A stretch of DNA of 64,000 nucleotides from NCBI RefSeq assembly GCF_005144585.1, contig NZ_SSMQ01000006.1:1-64000 (forward strand), given 5' to 3'. Below the pieces are notes generated by a model. The model was not told the origin of the DNA and made no database searches. It was given only the letters and a program-made list of their open reading frames with translations. Shown here one piece after another: positions 45,376 to 54,415 of the stretch. Position 1 is the first letter of the stretch, and each line of letters opens with the position of its first letter. The stretch is from Polyangium fumosum (GTDB taxonomy: Bacteria; Myxococcota_A; Polyangia; Polyangiales; Polyangiaceae). Position numbers and translations under genes: made by a program.

Positions 45376-45987
45376 ATGCAACCTGCGCTCGTCGCCCTGG
45401 TCATTTTCGTCGTCTATATGGCGGTCGCTTTCGGGATCCGGACCGTGCAGCACCTGCGCGCCACCGGGACGACGGGTTTCCAAGGCATTTCCGGGCCCCC
45501 CGGATCGGCGTCCTGGTTTGGCGGCGTGCTCTTCGCGCTCGCCCTCGGGCTGGCCGCGCTCGCGCCGGTCCTGGAGCTCGCCGGGCTCGTGAAGAGCCTC
45601 GTCGAGCTCCCGCGCTGGGCCACCTGGAGCGCCGCCGGCCTGGCCGTCGTCGGAACCGTCGCCACGTACGGCTCCCAGGTCGCGATGGGCAAGTCCTGGC
45701 GTATCGGCGTCCGGGATACCGAGCGCACGGAGCTCGTGATCGAAGGCCCGTTTCGGATCGTCCGGAACCCGATCTTCTCGTGCATGCTGGTCACGGGCAC
45801 CGAAATCGCGCTGGTCCTCCCCAACGTGCTCGCGCTCGTGTCCCTGCTTTGCCTGTTCGTGGCGGTGGAATTGCAGGTGCGTGTCGTCGAGGAGCCCTAT
45901 CTGCACCGCACGCACGGCCCTCGATACGCCGAATACTGTCTACAGGTGGGTCGATTCGTCCCGGGCCTCGGGCGGAGGCGCTTCTGA
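45376..45987 (+). CDS. Isoprenylcysteine carboxyl methyltransferase-like membrane protein
   Basis: 203 aa with four to five hydrophobic helices (LVALVIFVVYMAVAFGI, SWFGGVLFALALGLAALAPV, AAGLAVVGTVATYG, IFSCMLVTGTEIALVLPNVL). The C-terminal active-site signature is present: VIEGPFRIVRNPIFS and VRVVEEPYLHRTHGPRYAEY followed by CLQVGRFVPG, as in ICMT/PEMT-type SAM-dependent methyltransferases. The substrate in bacteria is usually unknown. Convergent with the first RND operon (19-bp gap). Confidence 0.85.
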   Translation: MQPALVALVIFVVYMAVAFGIRTVQHLRATGTTGFQGISGPPGSASWFGGVLFALALGLAALAPVLELAGLVKSLVELPRWATWSAAGLAVVGTVATYGSQVAMGKSWRIGVRDTERTELVIEGPFRIVRNPIFSCMLVTGTEIALVLPNVLALVSLLCLFVAVELQVRVVEEPYLHRTHGPRYAEYCLQVGRFVPGLGRRRF

Positions 45988-46006
45988 CGGCCGATGCAAC
46001 CCGTTG

Positions 46007-49000
46007 TCAATTCGGTGATTCCTTTCCGAGCCACGCATACACGACGGGCAACACGAGCAGCGTGAGCAGCGTCGCCGTAATGAGCCCGCCGATCACCACC
46101 GTCGCGAGGGGCCGCTGCACCTCGCTGCCCGGCGCCGTCGATATCGCCATCGGCACGAATCCGAGCGACGCGACGAGGGCCGTCATGAGGACCGGCCGGA
46201 GGCGGAGCTCCGCCGCATGCTCGATGGCCTCCGCGTGGCCCATGCCCTGCTCTTCCAGATGCCGCGCGAACGACACGAGGACGAGGCCATTCAGCACCGC
46301 CACGCCGAACAGCGCGATGAAGCCGACCCCCGCCGAGATCGAAAACGGGATCCCGCGGAGCCAGAGCGCGAAGATGCCGCCGACGATCGCGAACGGCACG
46401 CCGAGGAAGATCAGCCCTGCGGCCCGCGTGGAGCGGAACGCGAACCAGAGCAAGAACAGGATGAGCGCGAGCGCGAGCGGCACGACGAGGGAGAGGCGCG
46501 CCTTTGCTTCCTCGTAATGCTCGAACTGACCGCCCCAGACCGCGCGGTACCCCGTCGGCAGCCGCACGCCTTTCCCCACCGCCGCCTGCGCCTCCGCCAC
46601 GACGGAGAGCAGGTCCCGGCCTCGGACGTTGAACTCCACGGTCAGGCGGCGTGATTGATTCTCGCGGCTGACCTGCGCCGGGCCCGTGAGGAACTTCAGC
46701 TCGGCGACGTCTCCGAGCGGCACGATCTGCCCGCTGACCGATCGCAAAGGCAAGGCGCGCAGCGCGTCGAGCTCCCCGTTGAAGCCGTGGCCGGACTTCA
46801 CCACGATTCCGAAGCGGCGCTCGCCCTCCATCACCTCGCCCGTCGAGTGCCCCACGGACAACGTCTCGACGATCTGGTTGACGTCGGCGACCGTCAGGCC
46901 ATACCGCGCGAGCTTCGCGCGATCGGGAATGACGCGCAGGTACGAGAGCCCCGCGACCTGCTCCACCCGGACGTCCTCCGCGCCCGGGATCTTTCGAACG
47001 ATCTCGGCCACGCGGTCGCCCTGGGTGCGGAGCTCGTCGAGATCCGGCCCATAGAGCAGCACGGCCACGTCCGAGCGCACGCCCGCGACGAGCTCGTTCG
47101 TGCGCATTTGAATGGGCTGCGAGACGCCGCCCGCCACCTCGGGCACTTTGTGCTCGACAGCCTCCGAGATCTCCTTGGCGATCTCCTCCTTCGTGATGCC
47201 CGGCCTCCACGTGTCCCGGGGCTTGAGGCCGACGTAGACGTCGGATTGCTCGACGCCCATCGGATCGACGGCGAGCTCCGGCGCCCCCGTGCGGCTGACG
47301 ACGTAATCGACCTCCGGGACCTCTTTGACCGCCTTCTGCAAACGGAGGTCCGTCGCGACGGACTCGCTGAGCGCGATCCCGGGCAAACGCCTCGCCTCGA
47401 CGAGCAGATCCCCCTCGTCGAGCTGCGGCACGAACTCGGCGCCGACCCGCGTGAAGACGGCGGCCGCCGCCGCGAGCGAGAGCACGCCGGCCGTGAGCGG
47501 GACCCAGCGCCGCCGCATCGCCCGCCGCAGCAGCGGGACGTAAAGCGCGTGCGCTTTCCGCAAGAGCCATGTCTCGTGCTCGCCCTGCGTCGGGCGAATC
47601 AAGAAGCTCGCGAGGACGGGGACGAACGTGAGCGAGAGGAGGAACGCCCCGAGCAAGGCGAGCAGCACGGTGAGCGCCATCGGGTGGAAGAGTTTTCCCT
47701 CGATCCCCGTGAGCGCGAGGATCGGCAGGTACACGATGGCGATGATCGCTTCCCCGAAGACGCTGGCCGATCGCACTTCGAGCGTGGCCTCGCGGACCGT
47801 GTCCACGCGCTCGTCCTCGGTGAGCGCGCGCCCGATCTCCATTTGCCGATCCGACAATCGCCGGACGGCGTTCTCCACGATGATCACGGCGCCGTCGACG
47901 ATGAGCCCGAAATCGATCGCGCCGAGGCTCATCAGGTTCCCGGACAACCCGGCCGCGTTCATGACGGTGATCGCGAAGAGCATCGACAAGGGGATGACGA
48001 GGGCGACGACGAGGCCCGCGCGCAGATCCCCGAGGAGGAGAAACAGGATCCCGATGACCAGGAGCGCGCCCTCGACGAGGTTCGTCGCGACGGTCTTGAT
48101 CGTGCGGCTCACGAGCACGGAGCGGTCGTAAAACGGCTCGATCCGCGTGCCTTCGGGGAGCGACGGCTGGATCGCCGCGAGCCGCTCCTTGACGGCCTGC
48201 GTGACGGTGCGGGAGTTTTCCCCGAGCAACATCATCGTCACGCCGACGACCACCTCGCCCTCGCCGTTCTTCGACGCCGCGCCCCTGCGCAGGCGCGGGC
48301 CGAATTGCACGTCGGCGACCGTATCCATCGTGATCGGCACGCCGTCCGACGTCGCGCCGATGACGACGCGACGCAGATCGTCGAGGTCCTTCACGAGCCC
48401 ATCGGAGCCGATGACGAACTGCTCGCGGTTGTGCTCGATGTACCCGCCGCCCGCGTTGGCGTTCGATTTCTCGAGCGCCTCGATCACCTGCGCGACCGAG
48501 ATCCCGGCCGCCTGGAGCCGCTTCGGGTCGAGGACGATCTGGTACTGCTTGTCCTCGCCGCCGAAGCTGTTCACCTCGACGATCCCGGGGACGGTGCGGA
48601 GCGCGGGGGCGATCTGCCAGTCGAGCAGCTCTTCGAGCTGCATGAGCGTGAGCTTGTCGTTGCGGACGGTGAATTGATAGATCTCGCCGAGGCCGCTGCT
48701 GATGGGCCCCATCTCGGGCATGCCGTATGCCTCGGGGACAGCCTCCTGCGCCTCGCGCATGCGCTCGTTCACGAGCTGCCGCGCGAAGTAGATGTCCGTG
48801 CCGTCGCGGAAGACGATCGTCACGACGGACAAACCATACTTGGAGATCGAGCGGATCTCGGTCGTGTTCGGAATGCCGGCCATGGCCCGCTCGACCGGGA
48901 CCGACACGTATTGCTCGACCTCGACCGGCGAGAGCGCAGGCGCCGTCGTGATCACCTGCACCTGGATGTTGGTGACGTCGGGAACGGCGTCGATCGGGAG

Positions 49001-49105
49001 TTGTGTGGCCGAGCGGATGCCGAACAGGGCGAACAGGAGGGTCGCGACGAGGACGATCCCCCGATTGCGCAGGGACCAGGCGACCATCGCAGAGAGGAAG
49101 GCCAT
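46007..49105 (-). CDS. CusA/CzcA-type heavy-metal RND efflux pump (operon A)
   Basis: 1032 aa; ATG 49105, overlapping the adaptor stop by 1 bp. Features: first helix GIVLVATLLFALFGIRSATQ, PIDAVPDVTNIQVQVITTAP (porter start typical of HME-RND), TM4 relay AIDFGLIVDGAVIIVENAVR, then TM helices at ALTVLLALLGAFLLSLTFVP and the C-terminal half repeat ending VYAWLGKESPN. Full length. HME-RND pumps export Cu, Ag, Zn, Co, Cd or Ni from periplasm or cytoplasm in a tripartite complex. Operon order on the minus strand: Cys/His leader, TolC-like OMF, adaptor, pump. Metal specificity cannot be read from the sequence. Confidence 0.92.
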   Translation of the reverse strand: MAFLSAMVAWSLRNRGIVLVATLLFALFGIRSATQLPIDAVPDVTNIQVQVITTAPALSPVEVEQYVSVPVERAMAGIPNTTEIRSISKYGLSVVTIVFRDGTDIYFARQLVNERMREAQEAVPEAYGMPEMGPISSGLGEIYQFTVRNDKLTLMQLEELLDWQIAPALRTVPGIVEVNSFGGEDKQYQIVLDPKRLQAAGISVAQVIEALEKSNANAGGGYIEHNREQFVIGSDGLVKDLDDLRRVVIGATSDGVPITMDTVADVQFGPRLRRGAASKNGEGEVVVGVTMMLLGENSRTVTQAVKERLAAIQPSLPEGTRIEPFYDRSVLVSRTIKTVATNLVEGALLVIGILFLLLGDLRAGLVVALVIPLSMLFAITVMNAAGLSGNLMSLGAIDFGLIVDGAVIIVENAVRRLSDRQMEIGRALTEDERVDTVREATLEVRSASVFGEAIIAIVYLPILALTGIEGKLFHPMALTVLLALLGAFLLSLTFVPVLASFLIRPTQGEHETWLLRKAHALYVPLLRRAMRRRWVPLTAGVLSLAAAAAVFTRVGAEFVPQLDEGDLLVEARRLPGIALSESVATDLRLQKAVKEVPEVDYVVSRTGAPELAVDPMGVEQSDVYVGLKPRDTWRPGITKEEIAKEISEAVEHKVPEVAGGVSQPIQMRTNELVAGVRSDVAVLLYGPDLDELRTQGDRVAEIVRKIPGAEDVRVEQVAGLSYLRVIPDRAKLARYGLTVADVNQIVETLSVGHSTGEVMEGERRFGIVVKSGHGFNGELDALRALPLRSVSGQIVPLGDVAELKFLTGPAQVSRENQSRRLTVEFNVRGRDLLSVVAEAQAAVGKGVRLPTGYRAVWGGQFEHYEEAKARLSLVVPLALALILFLLWFAFRSTRAAGLIFLGVPFAIVGGIFALWLRGIPFSISAGVGFIALFGVAVLNGLVLVSFARHLEEQGMGHAEAIEHAAELRLRPVLMTALVASLGFVPMAISTAPGSEVQRPLATVVIGGLITATLLTLLVLPVVYAWLGKESPN

Positions 49106-50349
49106 CAGTGATGTCCCTCCTCGTCGATCGTCCCCTTGAGGACCATGCTCTTCAGCGTGAACACCCCCTCGACGACGACCTCTTCGCCTTCGCCGAGGCC
49201 GGAGAGCACTTCGACCGTGCCGAGCGCGGAGTCCCCGAGCACGACGTCGTGCATCTCGAACGCGCCTTCCTCGGGGAGCTTCACGAAGACCACGGACGTT
49301 TGGCCGATCTCGGTGACCGCCGAGCGCGGCACGAGCAGGCGCGGCGCGCGGGCCTGCTCGCCCCCCGTCGCCACGTAGGCCGTGCCGAAGAGCCCGATCC
49401 GCAGCATGTCGTCGCGGTTTTGCAGGTGAATACGCGCCGTCACGGTCCGGGCGACGGGATCGATTTGCTGGCCGATGTATTCGAGCGAGCCCGAAAACCG
49501 CGTGGTCGGGTACGCATTGAGCTCCACCTCGGCCCCGGCCCCGACGCGCAGCCGCCCGAGGTCTTTTTCGAAGACGCGGCCGAGGAACCATACTTCCCGC
49601 AGATCCGCGATGCTGCCGAGGACGTGCTCGGCGGACACCGGCTGGCCCACGACGGCGTCGCGCGAGAGGATGGTGCCGTCGAGTGGCGCGCGCAGCGTGA
49701 GCAGGAAAGGCGCCCCTCGCGGAGTCCCCGCGCCCAGGGCCGCGAGCTCTGCGCCGAGCGCCGCGGCCTCGGCCGAGAGCGCGCGGGCATCGGCCTCCGC
49801 GTCGACGACCGCCTGCTCGGAGGTGAGGCGCTTGTCGAGGAGCGCCTTCAGCCGCGCCACGTTCTCGCGCGCCGCCTTGGCCTTGGCCTGCGCCGCAGCT
49901 TGCGCGCCGCGCACCTTGCCGAGCTCGGGGACACGCACCACCGCGAGGACGTCCCCCTTCTTGACGGCCGCGCCTTCCTTGAAATGGACCTCTTCGATCT
50001 TTCCCTCCGCAGGAGAAGAAATGCGGGCCGACCGATCGGGATCCGCGGCGATCGCGCCGGGCAATGCGATCGTGATGGCCAAGGTCCCCGTGCGGACGGG
50101 CGCGGTGCGAATGCGGGCGTCGGTGATCACCGCGGGCGACAGGTTCACCCGTCGAGGCAGCTCCTCGTGCTCGCCGTGCTCGCCGTGCTCGCCGTGCTCG
50201 CCTTCCTTGGCTCCGTGCGCGGAGGCGGCCGCCGAGGGAGCCTCCTGCGCGTGATCGTCCTTCTTCTGGTCCTCGTCCGGCCCGCGCTTTCCGCAGCCGA
50301 ACGCGGCCAGCACGAGCGAGAGACCGAGGACATGTGCTCTCTTCGTCAC
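49105..50349 (-). CDS. RND periplasmic adaptor lipoprotein with His-rich N-terminus (operon A)
   Basis: 414 aa from the GTG at 50349, overlapping the OMF stop (GTGA). Signal LGLSLVLAAFGC lipobox. The mature N-terminus has the tandem GEHGEHGEHGEHEE (nine-base repeat at about 50167-50205), a likely metal-binding patch. Then come the hairpin/lipoyl/beta-barrel parts: ISSPAEGKIEEVHFKEGAAV, coiled coil AAAQAKAKAARENVARLKAL, LRAPLDGTILSRDAVVGQPV, YIGQQIDPVARTVTARIHLQ. It links the pump to the outer-membrane factor and may hand metal to the pump. Confidence 0.9.
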   Translation of the reverse strand: MTKRAHVLGLSLVLAAFGCGKRGPDEDQKKDDHAQEAPSAAASAHGAKEGEHGEHGEHGEHEELPRRVNLSPAVITDARIRTAPVRTGTLAITIALPGAIAADPDRSARISSPAEGKIEEVHFKEGAAVKKGDVLAVVRVPELGKVRGAQAAAQAKAKAARENVARLKALLDKRLTSEQAVVDAEADARALSAEAAALGAELAALGAGTPRGAPFLLTLRAPLDGTILSRDAVVGQPVSAEHVLGSIADLREVWFLGRVFEKDLGRLRVGAGAEVELNAYPTTRFSGSLEYIGQQIDPVARTVTARIHLQNRDDMLRIGLFGTAYVATGGEQARAPRLLVPRSAVTEIGQTSVVFVKLPEEGAFEMHDVVLGDSALGTVEVLSGLGEGEEVVVEGVFTLKSMVLKGTIDEEGHH

Positions 50350-51632
50350 GGTGCACCTCGCTCGAGCGGGAAGCCGGAGGCCAGCGCGAGATCGACCGAG
50401 CCGAGCGCCAGGTTTTTCCGGGTCTCGAAGCCCGCGCGCAGCAGGTCCACGAGGGCTTGCTGCGAGACGAGGGCGTCGCGGGCCCCGAGGCGGCCGGCCT
50501 CGATCTCCGACGCGATCGCGCGGAGGCTTTGCTCGGCGCGGCCGAGCCGGTCCGCGGCGAAGAGCTCGTTTTGCGCGCGCAGGGAGGCGTACGCCGCGAG
50601 GGCGTTCGTGAGATCGAGCCGGAGCGCGCGGCGAGTTCGATCCGCTTCGGTCTGGGAGCGCCTCGACAGCGCCTCGGACTCGGCGATCTCGCCCGCGAAG
50701 GTGCGGCCCACGGGCTGCGGCAGCGGGATCGGCAGGGACAAGCCCACGCCGAACACGCGCTCGTTGAAGCCGTCGTTCTGCGCGAACACCGAGACCGTCG
50801 CGTTCGGGACGCGGGCGCGCCGGTACATCGACGCCCGCGCCTCGTAGGCCCGCCCCGAAGCTTCGAGGGCCTGGACCTCGGGTCGATCGTCGACGGCGCG
50901 CGGGTCTTGTTTCGCCGCGAACGCCTCGACGCCCGCGATCGGGACGAGCTCGCCCTCGACGGACAGCTCGCGCCGTGGCTCGAAGCCCATCGAGGAGAGG
51001 AGCGCGGCCTTCGCCTGCTCTTCGCGTCGAGCCGCGCGGAGCCGCTCCTGGACGCGGAGCGCGTGCGCGACGTCGGCCACGTCCGCGTCGATCCCGGACA
51101 CGAGGCCCTTGTCCGCCGCGGCGCGCGTCGCGACCGCCACCTTCCCCGTGAGCGCTTCGAGCATCTCGCCGAGGCGCACCTCCTCGCGGGCGGCGATCAC
51201 CTCGAAATAGGCCCGCCATGCCGCAGCCGCGACCTCGCGGTCCGTCACCGCGATAGCCTTCTCTTGCGCTTCCCTCTCGGCGTCTGCGGCTCGCCTCCGC
51301 GCGCCGCGTTGCCCTGCGATCTCGATCTCCTGCGAGAGCGTGGCGTACCAGTTGAAAACAGGCCCCTGACCGGCGGCCTCGCGCCGCGCGCCCGACAAGG
51401 CCAGCACGGGGTTCGAGGGGAGCACCGGGCTCGCGGCTTCTTGCCGGCCCTTCGCCGCTTCGAGGCCCTGGCGCTCGGCCTTCGAGGCGAGGCTCGCGTC
51501 GAGCGCGCACCGGATCAGGTTGGCGCGGGTGAGGGTCGTCGAGCATGTCGACGAGCCCGCGCGTGCTTCTACGGAAAGAGACAAACAGGCCATGGCCACG
51601 GCGGCCACCGCGATACATCGCGTCCGTTTCAC
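50346..51632 (-). CDS. TolC/CusC-type outer membrane efflux factor (operon A)
   Basis: 428 aa; GTG 51632 (MKRTRCIAVAAVAMACLSLS signal, cleavage after ARA) with GGAGGAG just upstream. Helical OEP repeats: LPSNPVLALSGARREA, QEIEIAGQRGARRRAADAER, GVGLSLPIPLPQPVGRTFAG, LRLDLTNALAAYASLRAQNE. First of the three structural efflux genes. Outer-membrane exit duct of the tripartite pump. Confidence 0.88.
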   Translation of the reverse strand: MKRTRCIAVAAVAMACLSLSVEARAGSSTCSTTLTRANLIRCALDASLASKAERQGLEAAKGRQEAASPVLPSNPVLALSGARREAAGQGPVFNWYATLSQEIEIAGQRGARRRAADAEREAQEKAIAVTDREVAAAAWRAYFEVIAAREEVRLGEMLEALTGKVAVATRAAADKGLVSGIDADVADVAHALRVQERLRAARREEQAKAALLSSMGFEPRRELSVEGELVPIAGVEAFAAKQDPRAVDDRPEVQALEASGRAYEARASMYRRARVPNATVSVFAQNDGFNERVFGVGLSLPIPLPQPVGRTFAGEIAESEALSRRSQTEADRTRRALRLDLTNALAAYASLRAQNELFAADRLGRAEQSLRAIASEIEAGRLGARDALVSQQALVDLLRAGFETRKNLALGSVDLALASGFPLERGAP

Positions 51633-51757
51633 GACCCAAACTCCTCCGCCGCGCGCGCAAGACGGCGCGCGAAGCGGTTCCCGGGAGAAGGGTGGGCAGG
51701 CGGCATGCCTCCCAAGGCAGGCGCGCGCAGCCACCCCGCGTTTACGGGTTCACCGAA

Positions 51758-52105
51758 TCAGGCGCGGATCGGTCTGGGGGGTCGGTAGATGGCGGAGGGG
51801 TCGGGCCGCGGGGGCGCCGTCGCTTCGTAGGGCGCGAGCATGAGGTCCGCGCCGCTCGGGAGCTCCAGCAGGTAGGGCGAAACGAGCGGCGGGAGCGCGC
51901 CCATCAGGTGCGCGCAGTGGCAGTCGGGGCAGCCCGGGGGGCACTCGCGACCGTCCTTCTCGTTCGGACAGTCGTCGTCCCTGTGGACCGGGGTGTCGCC
52001 GTCCTGGATCGCGGCCACCGCGTCCACGGCGAAGTGCGGCAACCCGGTCATCTGGAAGGCGGTGAGGGCCACGAACAGACGGACGGCCACGAGGAGGATC
52101 CGCAT
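51758..52105 (-). CDS. Small Cys/His-rich membrane-anchored protein heading RND operon A
   Basis: 115 aa; ATG 52105 chosen because MRILLVAVRLFVALTAFQMT is a signal/anchor. A dense cluster CPNEKDGRECPPGCPDCHCA (about residues 46-65) holds six Cys and one His, a probable metal site; the C-terminus is Pro-rich (PPRPDPSAIYRPPRPIRA). It lies 125 bp before the OMF gene. The second RND operon also starts with a small one-helix Cys protein (59362-59799), so a leader of this kind seems to be a recurrent part of these systems: metal capture or sensing is inferred. Confidence 0.7.
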   Translation of the reverse strand: MRILLVAVRLFVALTAFQMTGLPHFAVDAVAAIQDGDTPVHRDDDCPNEKDGRECPPGCPDCHCAHLMGALPPLVSPYLLELPSGADLMLAPYEATAPPRPDPSAIYRPPRPIRA

Positions 52106-52334
52106 GGCGCGGGATCCCCTGGGGAACCGTCTGCGACTCCGGGTGGCCGTCTTCACTCGCCTGCCCGACGTTACTCCTTGGCGTGACGGGCTGCAACGAG
52201 GACGCGCGAGGGGCCACGACCGTCCGCGCCGTTTCCGCGGCGACGAGCGTGCCCCCGAAGCATGACACCGCGGCGTCTGCCCCCCGGCCCCTCCTCGACG
52301 AGGAGGCCCGATCTGCCGCGCGAAGGACGCCCCC

Positions 52335-52778
52335 TCATCTCCGTGATCCGCTCGAGGGCGGGAGGGCGACCCCCGAGGAGCGCTCCCACCCCTCCTCGGC
52401 GATCAGGGCCTCGACACGCCGGCGGATGTCGTCGCGGATCTCTCGCACGCGCGGGGCGGGCTTGCCCTTCGGGTCTTCGACGGGCCAGTCGTCACGACGC
52501 AGCCCAGGCACGACGGGGCACGCCTCGCCGCAGCCCATCGTGATCAACATCGAGGCCGTGCTGGCGAGCTCTTCCGAAAGGAACCTGGGTTTTCCCTGCG
52601 AGACATCGATGCCCACCTCGGCCAGGGCCTCGACGACCTCCGGGTGGACACGCGCGGCCGGCGCCGTGCCCGCCGAGATGGCGCGCACCTTCGACGGGTC
52701 TGCCAGGACGTCGAGCCAGGCCGCGGCCATCTGGGAGCGGCCGGCGTTGTGCACGCACGCAAAAAGGACGGTCTTCAA
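52335..52778 (-). CDS. arsC: Arsenate reductase, low-molecular-weight phosphatase type
   Basis: 147 aa from a TTG at 52778 that overlaps the aquaporin stop (TTGA), preceded by AGGAAG. P-loop C8-VHNAG-R14 (CX5R) followed by SQMAAAWLD; later PRFLSEELASTASMLITMGC with a further Cys, and DWPVEDPKGKP, the usual DP motif with the general acid Asp. It reduces As(V) to As(III) through thiol relays. The rare start codon is supported by the coupling and by the P-loop position close to the N-terminus. Last gene of arsR-arsI-aqp-arsC. Confidence 0.88.
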   Translation of the reverse strand: MKTVLFACVHNAGRSQMAAAWLDVLADPSKVRAISAGTAPAARVHPEVVEALAEVGIDVSQGKPRFLSEELASTASMLITMGCGEACPVVPGLRRDDWPVEDPKGKPAPRVREIRDDIRRRVEALIAEEGWERSSGVALPPSSGSRR

Positions 52779-53488
52779 GGGGTCACGTCTTCCTCGCGCC
52801 GATCGATCACACGATCGGCGACGGCAGGGAGCGCTGGCACGAGCCACCGGAACGCGACCGTGGCAGCCGCAGCCCCGAGGAGTTGAGCGATAACAAACCC
52901 GGGCACGTCCACGGGGCGAATCCCTGCAAACGTGTTGCTGGCGGCCCTCGCCATCGTCACGGCTGGGTTCGCGAACGACGTGGACGATGTGAACCAGTAG
53001 GCGGCCGTGATGTACGCGCCGACGGCGAACGGCACGGCTGCTGTTCGTCGCCGGGCGCATCCCCATATCACCGCCATCAGCCCGAAGGTCGCCACGAACT
53101 CGCTCACGAGTTGTGCGAGCCCCCCGCGGGCGTGCTCCGACGCCGAGAGCACCGCCTCGCCGAACATGACGTGGGCGACGATCACCCCGACAAACGCGCC
53201 CCCGACCTGCGCGAGGATGTACGCCGGGACCTCGCGCCACGGAAGGCCCCCCTGGGTCGCGTCCGCCAGCGTGACCGCCGGGTTGAAGTGCGCGCCCGAA
53301 GTGGGGCCGAACGTCAGGATCAACGCGACGAGCCCGGCCCCTGTGGCGATCGTATTGGCGAGCAGGGCCATGGCGACGTTCCCTCCTGCCAACCTCTCAC
53401 CCATGATGCCCGAGCCGACCACGGTGGCCAGCAGGAGCGCCGTCCCGAGCCCTTCCGCAGCGGCGCGGCGGGGCAGGTCAACCCTCAT
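52775..53488 (-). CDS. aqpS: Aquaporin/aquaglyceroporin of the arsenic operon (AqpS-like)
   Basis: 237 aa with six helices and two half-helices: first motif SGAHFNPAVTLADA; second SFANPAVTMARA. The selectivity-filter Arg follows the second NPA only as NPAVTMAR. Both NPA are NPA exactly. In Sinorhizobium-type operons an AqpS channel lets As(III) made by ArsC leave the cell down its gradient instead of an ArsB pump; no arsB or acr3 gene is present here, in line with that scheme. Overlaps arsI by 11 bp and arsC by 4 bp. Confidence 0.88.
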   Translation of the reverse strand: MRVDLPRRAAAEGLGTALLLATVVGSGIMGERLAGGNVAMALLANTIATGAGLVALILTFGPTSGAHFNPAVTLADATQGGLPWREVPAYILAQVGGAFVGVIVAHVMFGEAVLSASEHARGGLAQLVSEFVATFGLMAVIWGCARRRTAAVPFAVGAYITAAYWFTSSTSFANPAVTMARAASNTFAGIRPVDVPGFVIAQLLGAAAATVAFRWLVPALPAVADRVIDRREEDVTP

Positions 53489-53984
53489 CGGCCGACTTCG
53501 GGGAGCAACACGGTGACGCCGACGCCTCGGCCGCCGCTGGTTTTCGCGAGAGCGCGACGGGCGTGCAGCACGCGCTCGCGTCCGACTTCAGGGCAGGCGA
53601 ATCGCCCATCACCGCGGCGTCGCCCTTCACGACGAAGACCTCCCACGAGTTGCCGTCCGGATCCTCGATCCAGACCTTGTCCTGCACCGCGTAACAGCAG
53701 GACGTGTCCTCCTCCGTGAAGGTCGCGAGCCCCAGGGCCTCGAAGCGCGTCTTTGCCTCGATGACGTCCTCGGTCATCGCGACCTGGACGCCGAAATGGC
53801 TGGCGTTCACGCCCGTGCGCGGGGCCTCCTGCATCGTCAGGTTCAACGACGGCGTCTCCAGGTCGAACTTCGCATACCCCGGACGCCGCTTCGTCGCGGC
53901 GACGCCGAACGCCTTCTCGTAGAAGGCGACGGACCGATCGATGTTGGTGACGTTGAGGGAAACGTGGGGCTTGACGACGTTCAT
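53478..53984 (-). CDS. arsI: ArsI/CadI-type dioxygenase (C-As lyase) with extra Cys pairs
   Basis: 168 aa; ATG 53984. A vicinal oxygen chelate domain: HVSLNVTNIDRSVAFYEKAF (His7), NASHFGVQVA (His63), metal ligand Glu115 in DPDGNSWEVF, and vicinal Cys96-Cys97 in TSCCYAV, the arsenical-binding pair of ArsI. Predicted to cleave the C-As bond of trivalent organoarsenicals. Beyond the normal end the chain carries two more Cys pairs (ACCTP, PCCSP) in a 45-residue Ser/Ala tail, possibly additional metalloid binding. Second gene of the ars operon. Confidence 0.88.
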   Translation of the reverse strand: MNVVKPHVSLNVTNIDRSVAFYEKAFGVAATKRRPGYAKFDLETPSLNLTMQEAPRTGVNASHFGVQVAMTEDVIEAKTRFEALGLATFTEEDTSCCYAVQDKVWIEDPDGNSWEVFVVKGDAAVMGDSPALKSDASACCTPVALSRKPAAAEASASPCCSPKSADEG

Positions 53985-54033
53985 CGCATTCTCCTTCCAA
54001 AATACTCGAACAAGGGCGCAAAAAAGGGGCCGC

Positions 54034-54348
54034 TCAGCAGCAGCCCTTCGCGCCTTTCCCGCGCTTGCAGCAATCCTCCCATACGTAGTCCGTGAGGTCG
54101 CGGAGCACGGCATAGTCGGCGGCGTAATAGTGGAACGTGCTCTCGAGGCGGGTCGTCAAAAGGCCCGCCTCGACGAGCCGCTTCAGGTGATGGCTCAGCG
54201 TCGATGCGGGCACATCGACGTGCCCCTGGATCTCCCCCGCTGCCGTGCCCCCGTCGCCCCCCTGCACCACGAAGCGCAGGATCTGGAGGCGAACGGGATG
54301 ACCGAGCGCGCTGAGCTGCTGCGCGTGACGTTCGAGCTTCGAGGTCAC
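54034..54348 (-). CDS. arsR: ArsR-family metalloregulator with C-terminal Cys pairs
   Basis: 104 aa from GTG 54348 (RBS-like AGAAG 7 bp upstream); an upstream ATG at 54384 is possible but would place the operator inside the gene. Winged helix: LSALGHPVRLQILRFV, then VDVPASTLSHHLKRLVEAGL as recognition helix, and wing LESTFHYYAAD. Metal-binding cysteines are at the C-terminus (Cys93-Cys94 and Cys103-Cys104), as in Acidithiobacillus-type ArsR, not in the alpha-3 CVC site. As(III) binding should release it from the palindrome at 54351-54378 and derepress arsI-aqp-arsC. Confidence 0.88.
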   Translation of the reverse strand: MTSKLERHAQQLSALGHPVRLQILRFVVQGGDGGTAAGEIQGHVDVPASTLSHHLKRLVEAGLLTTRLESTFHYYAADYAVLRDLTDYVWEDCCKRGKGAKGCC

Positions 54349-54350
54349 GC

Positions 54351-54378
54351 GGCTACTTCTAACATCCTCGAAGTAGCC
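54351..54378. promoter_or_regulatory. Probable ArsR operator
   Basis: Perfect 9-bp inverted repeat GGCTACTTC (54351-54359) and GAAGTAGCC (54370-54378) around a 10-bp spacer, starting 3 bp upstream of the arsR GTG. Size, symmetry and position match ArsR/SmtB operators. Confidence 0.65.
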
Positions 54379-54415
54379 ACGCAAGGGCCCCGAGGAAGGC
54401 CCCGAGCGGCAGGGC

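Noticed and set aside
52183-52893. Plus-strand gene opposite arsC
   Set aside because: No domain; the minus strand encodes a complete arsenate reductase with CX5R.
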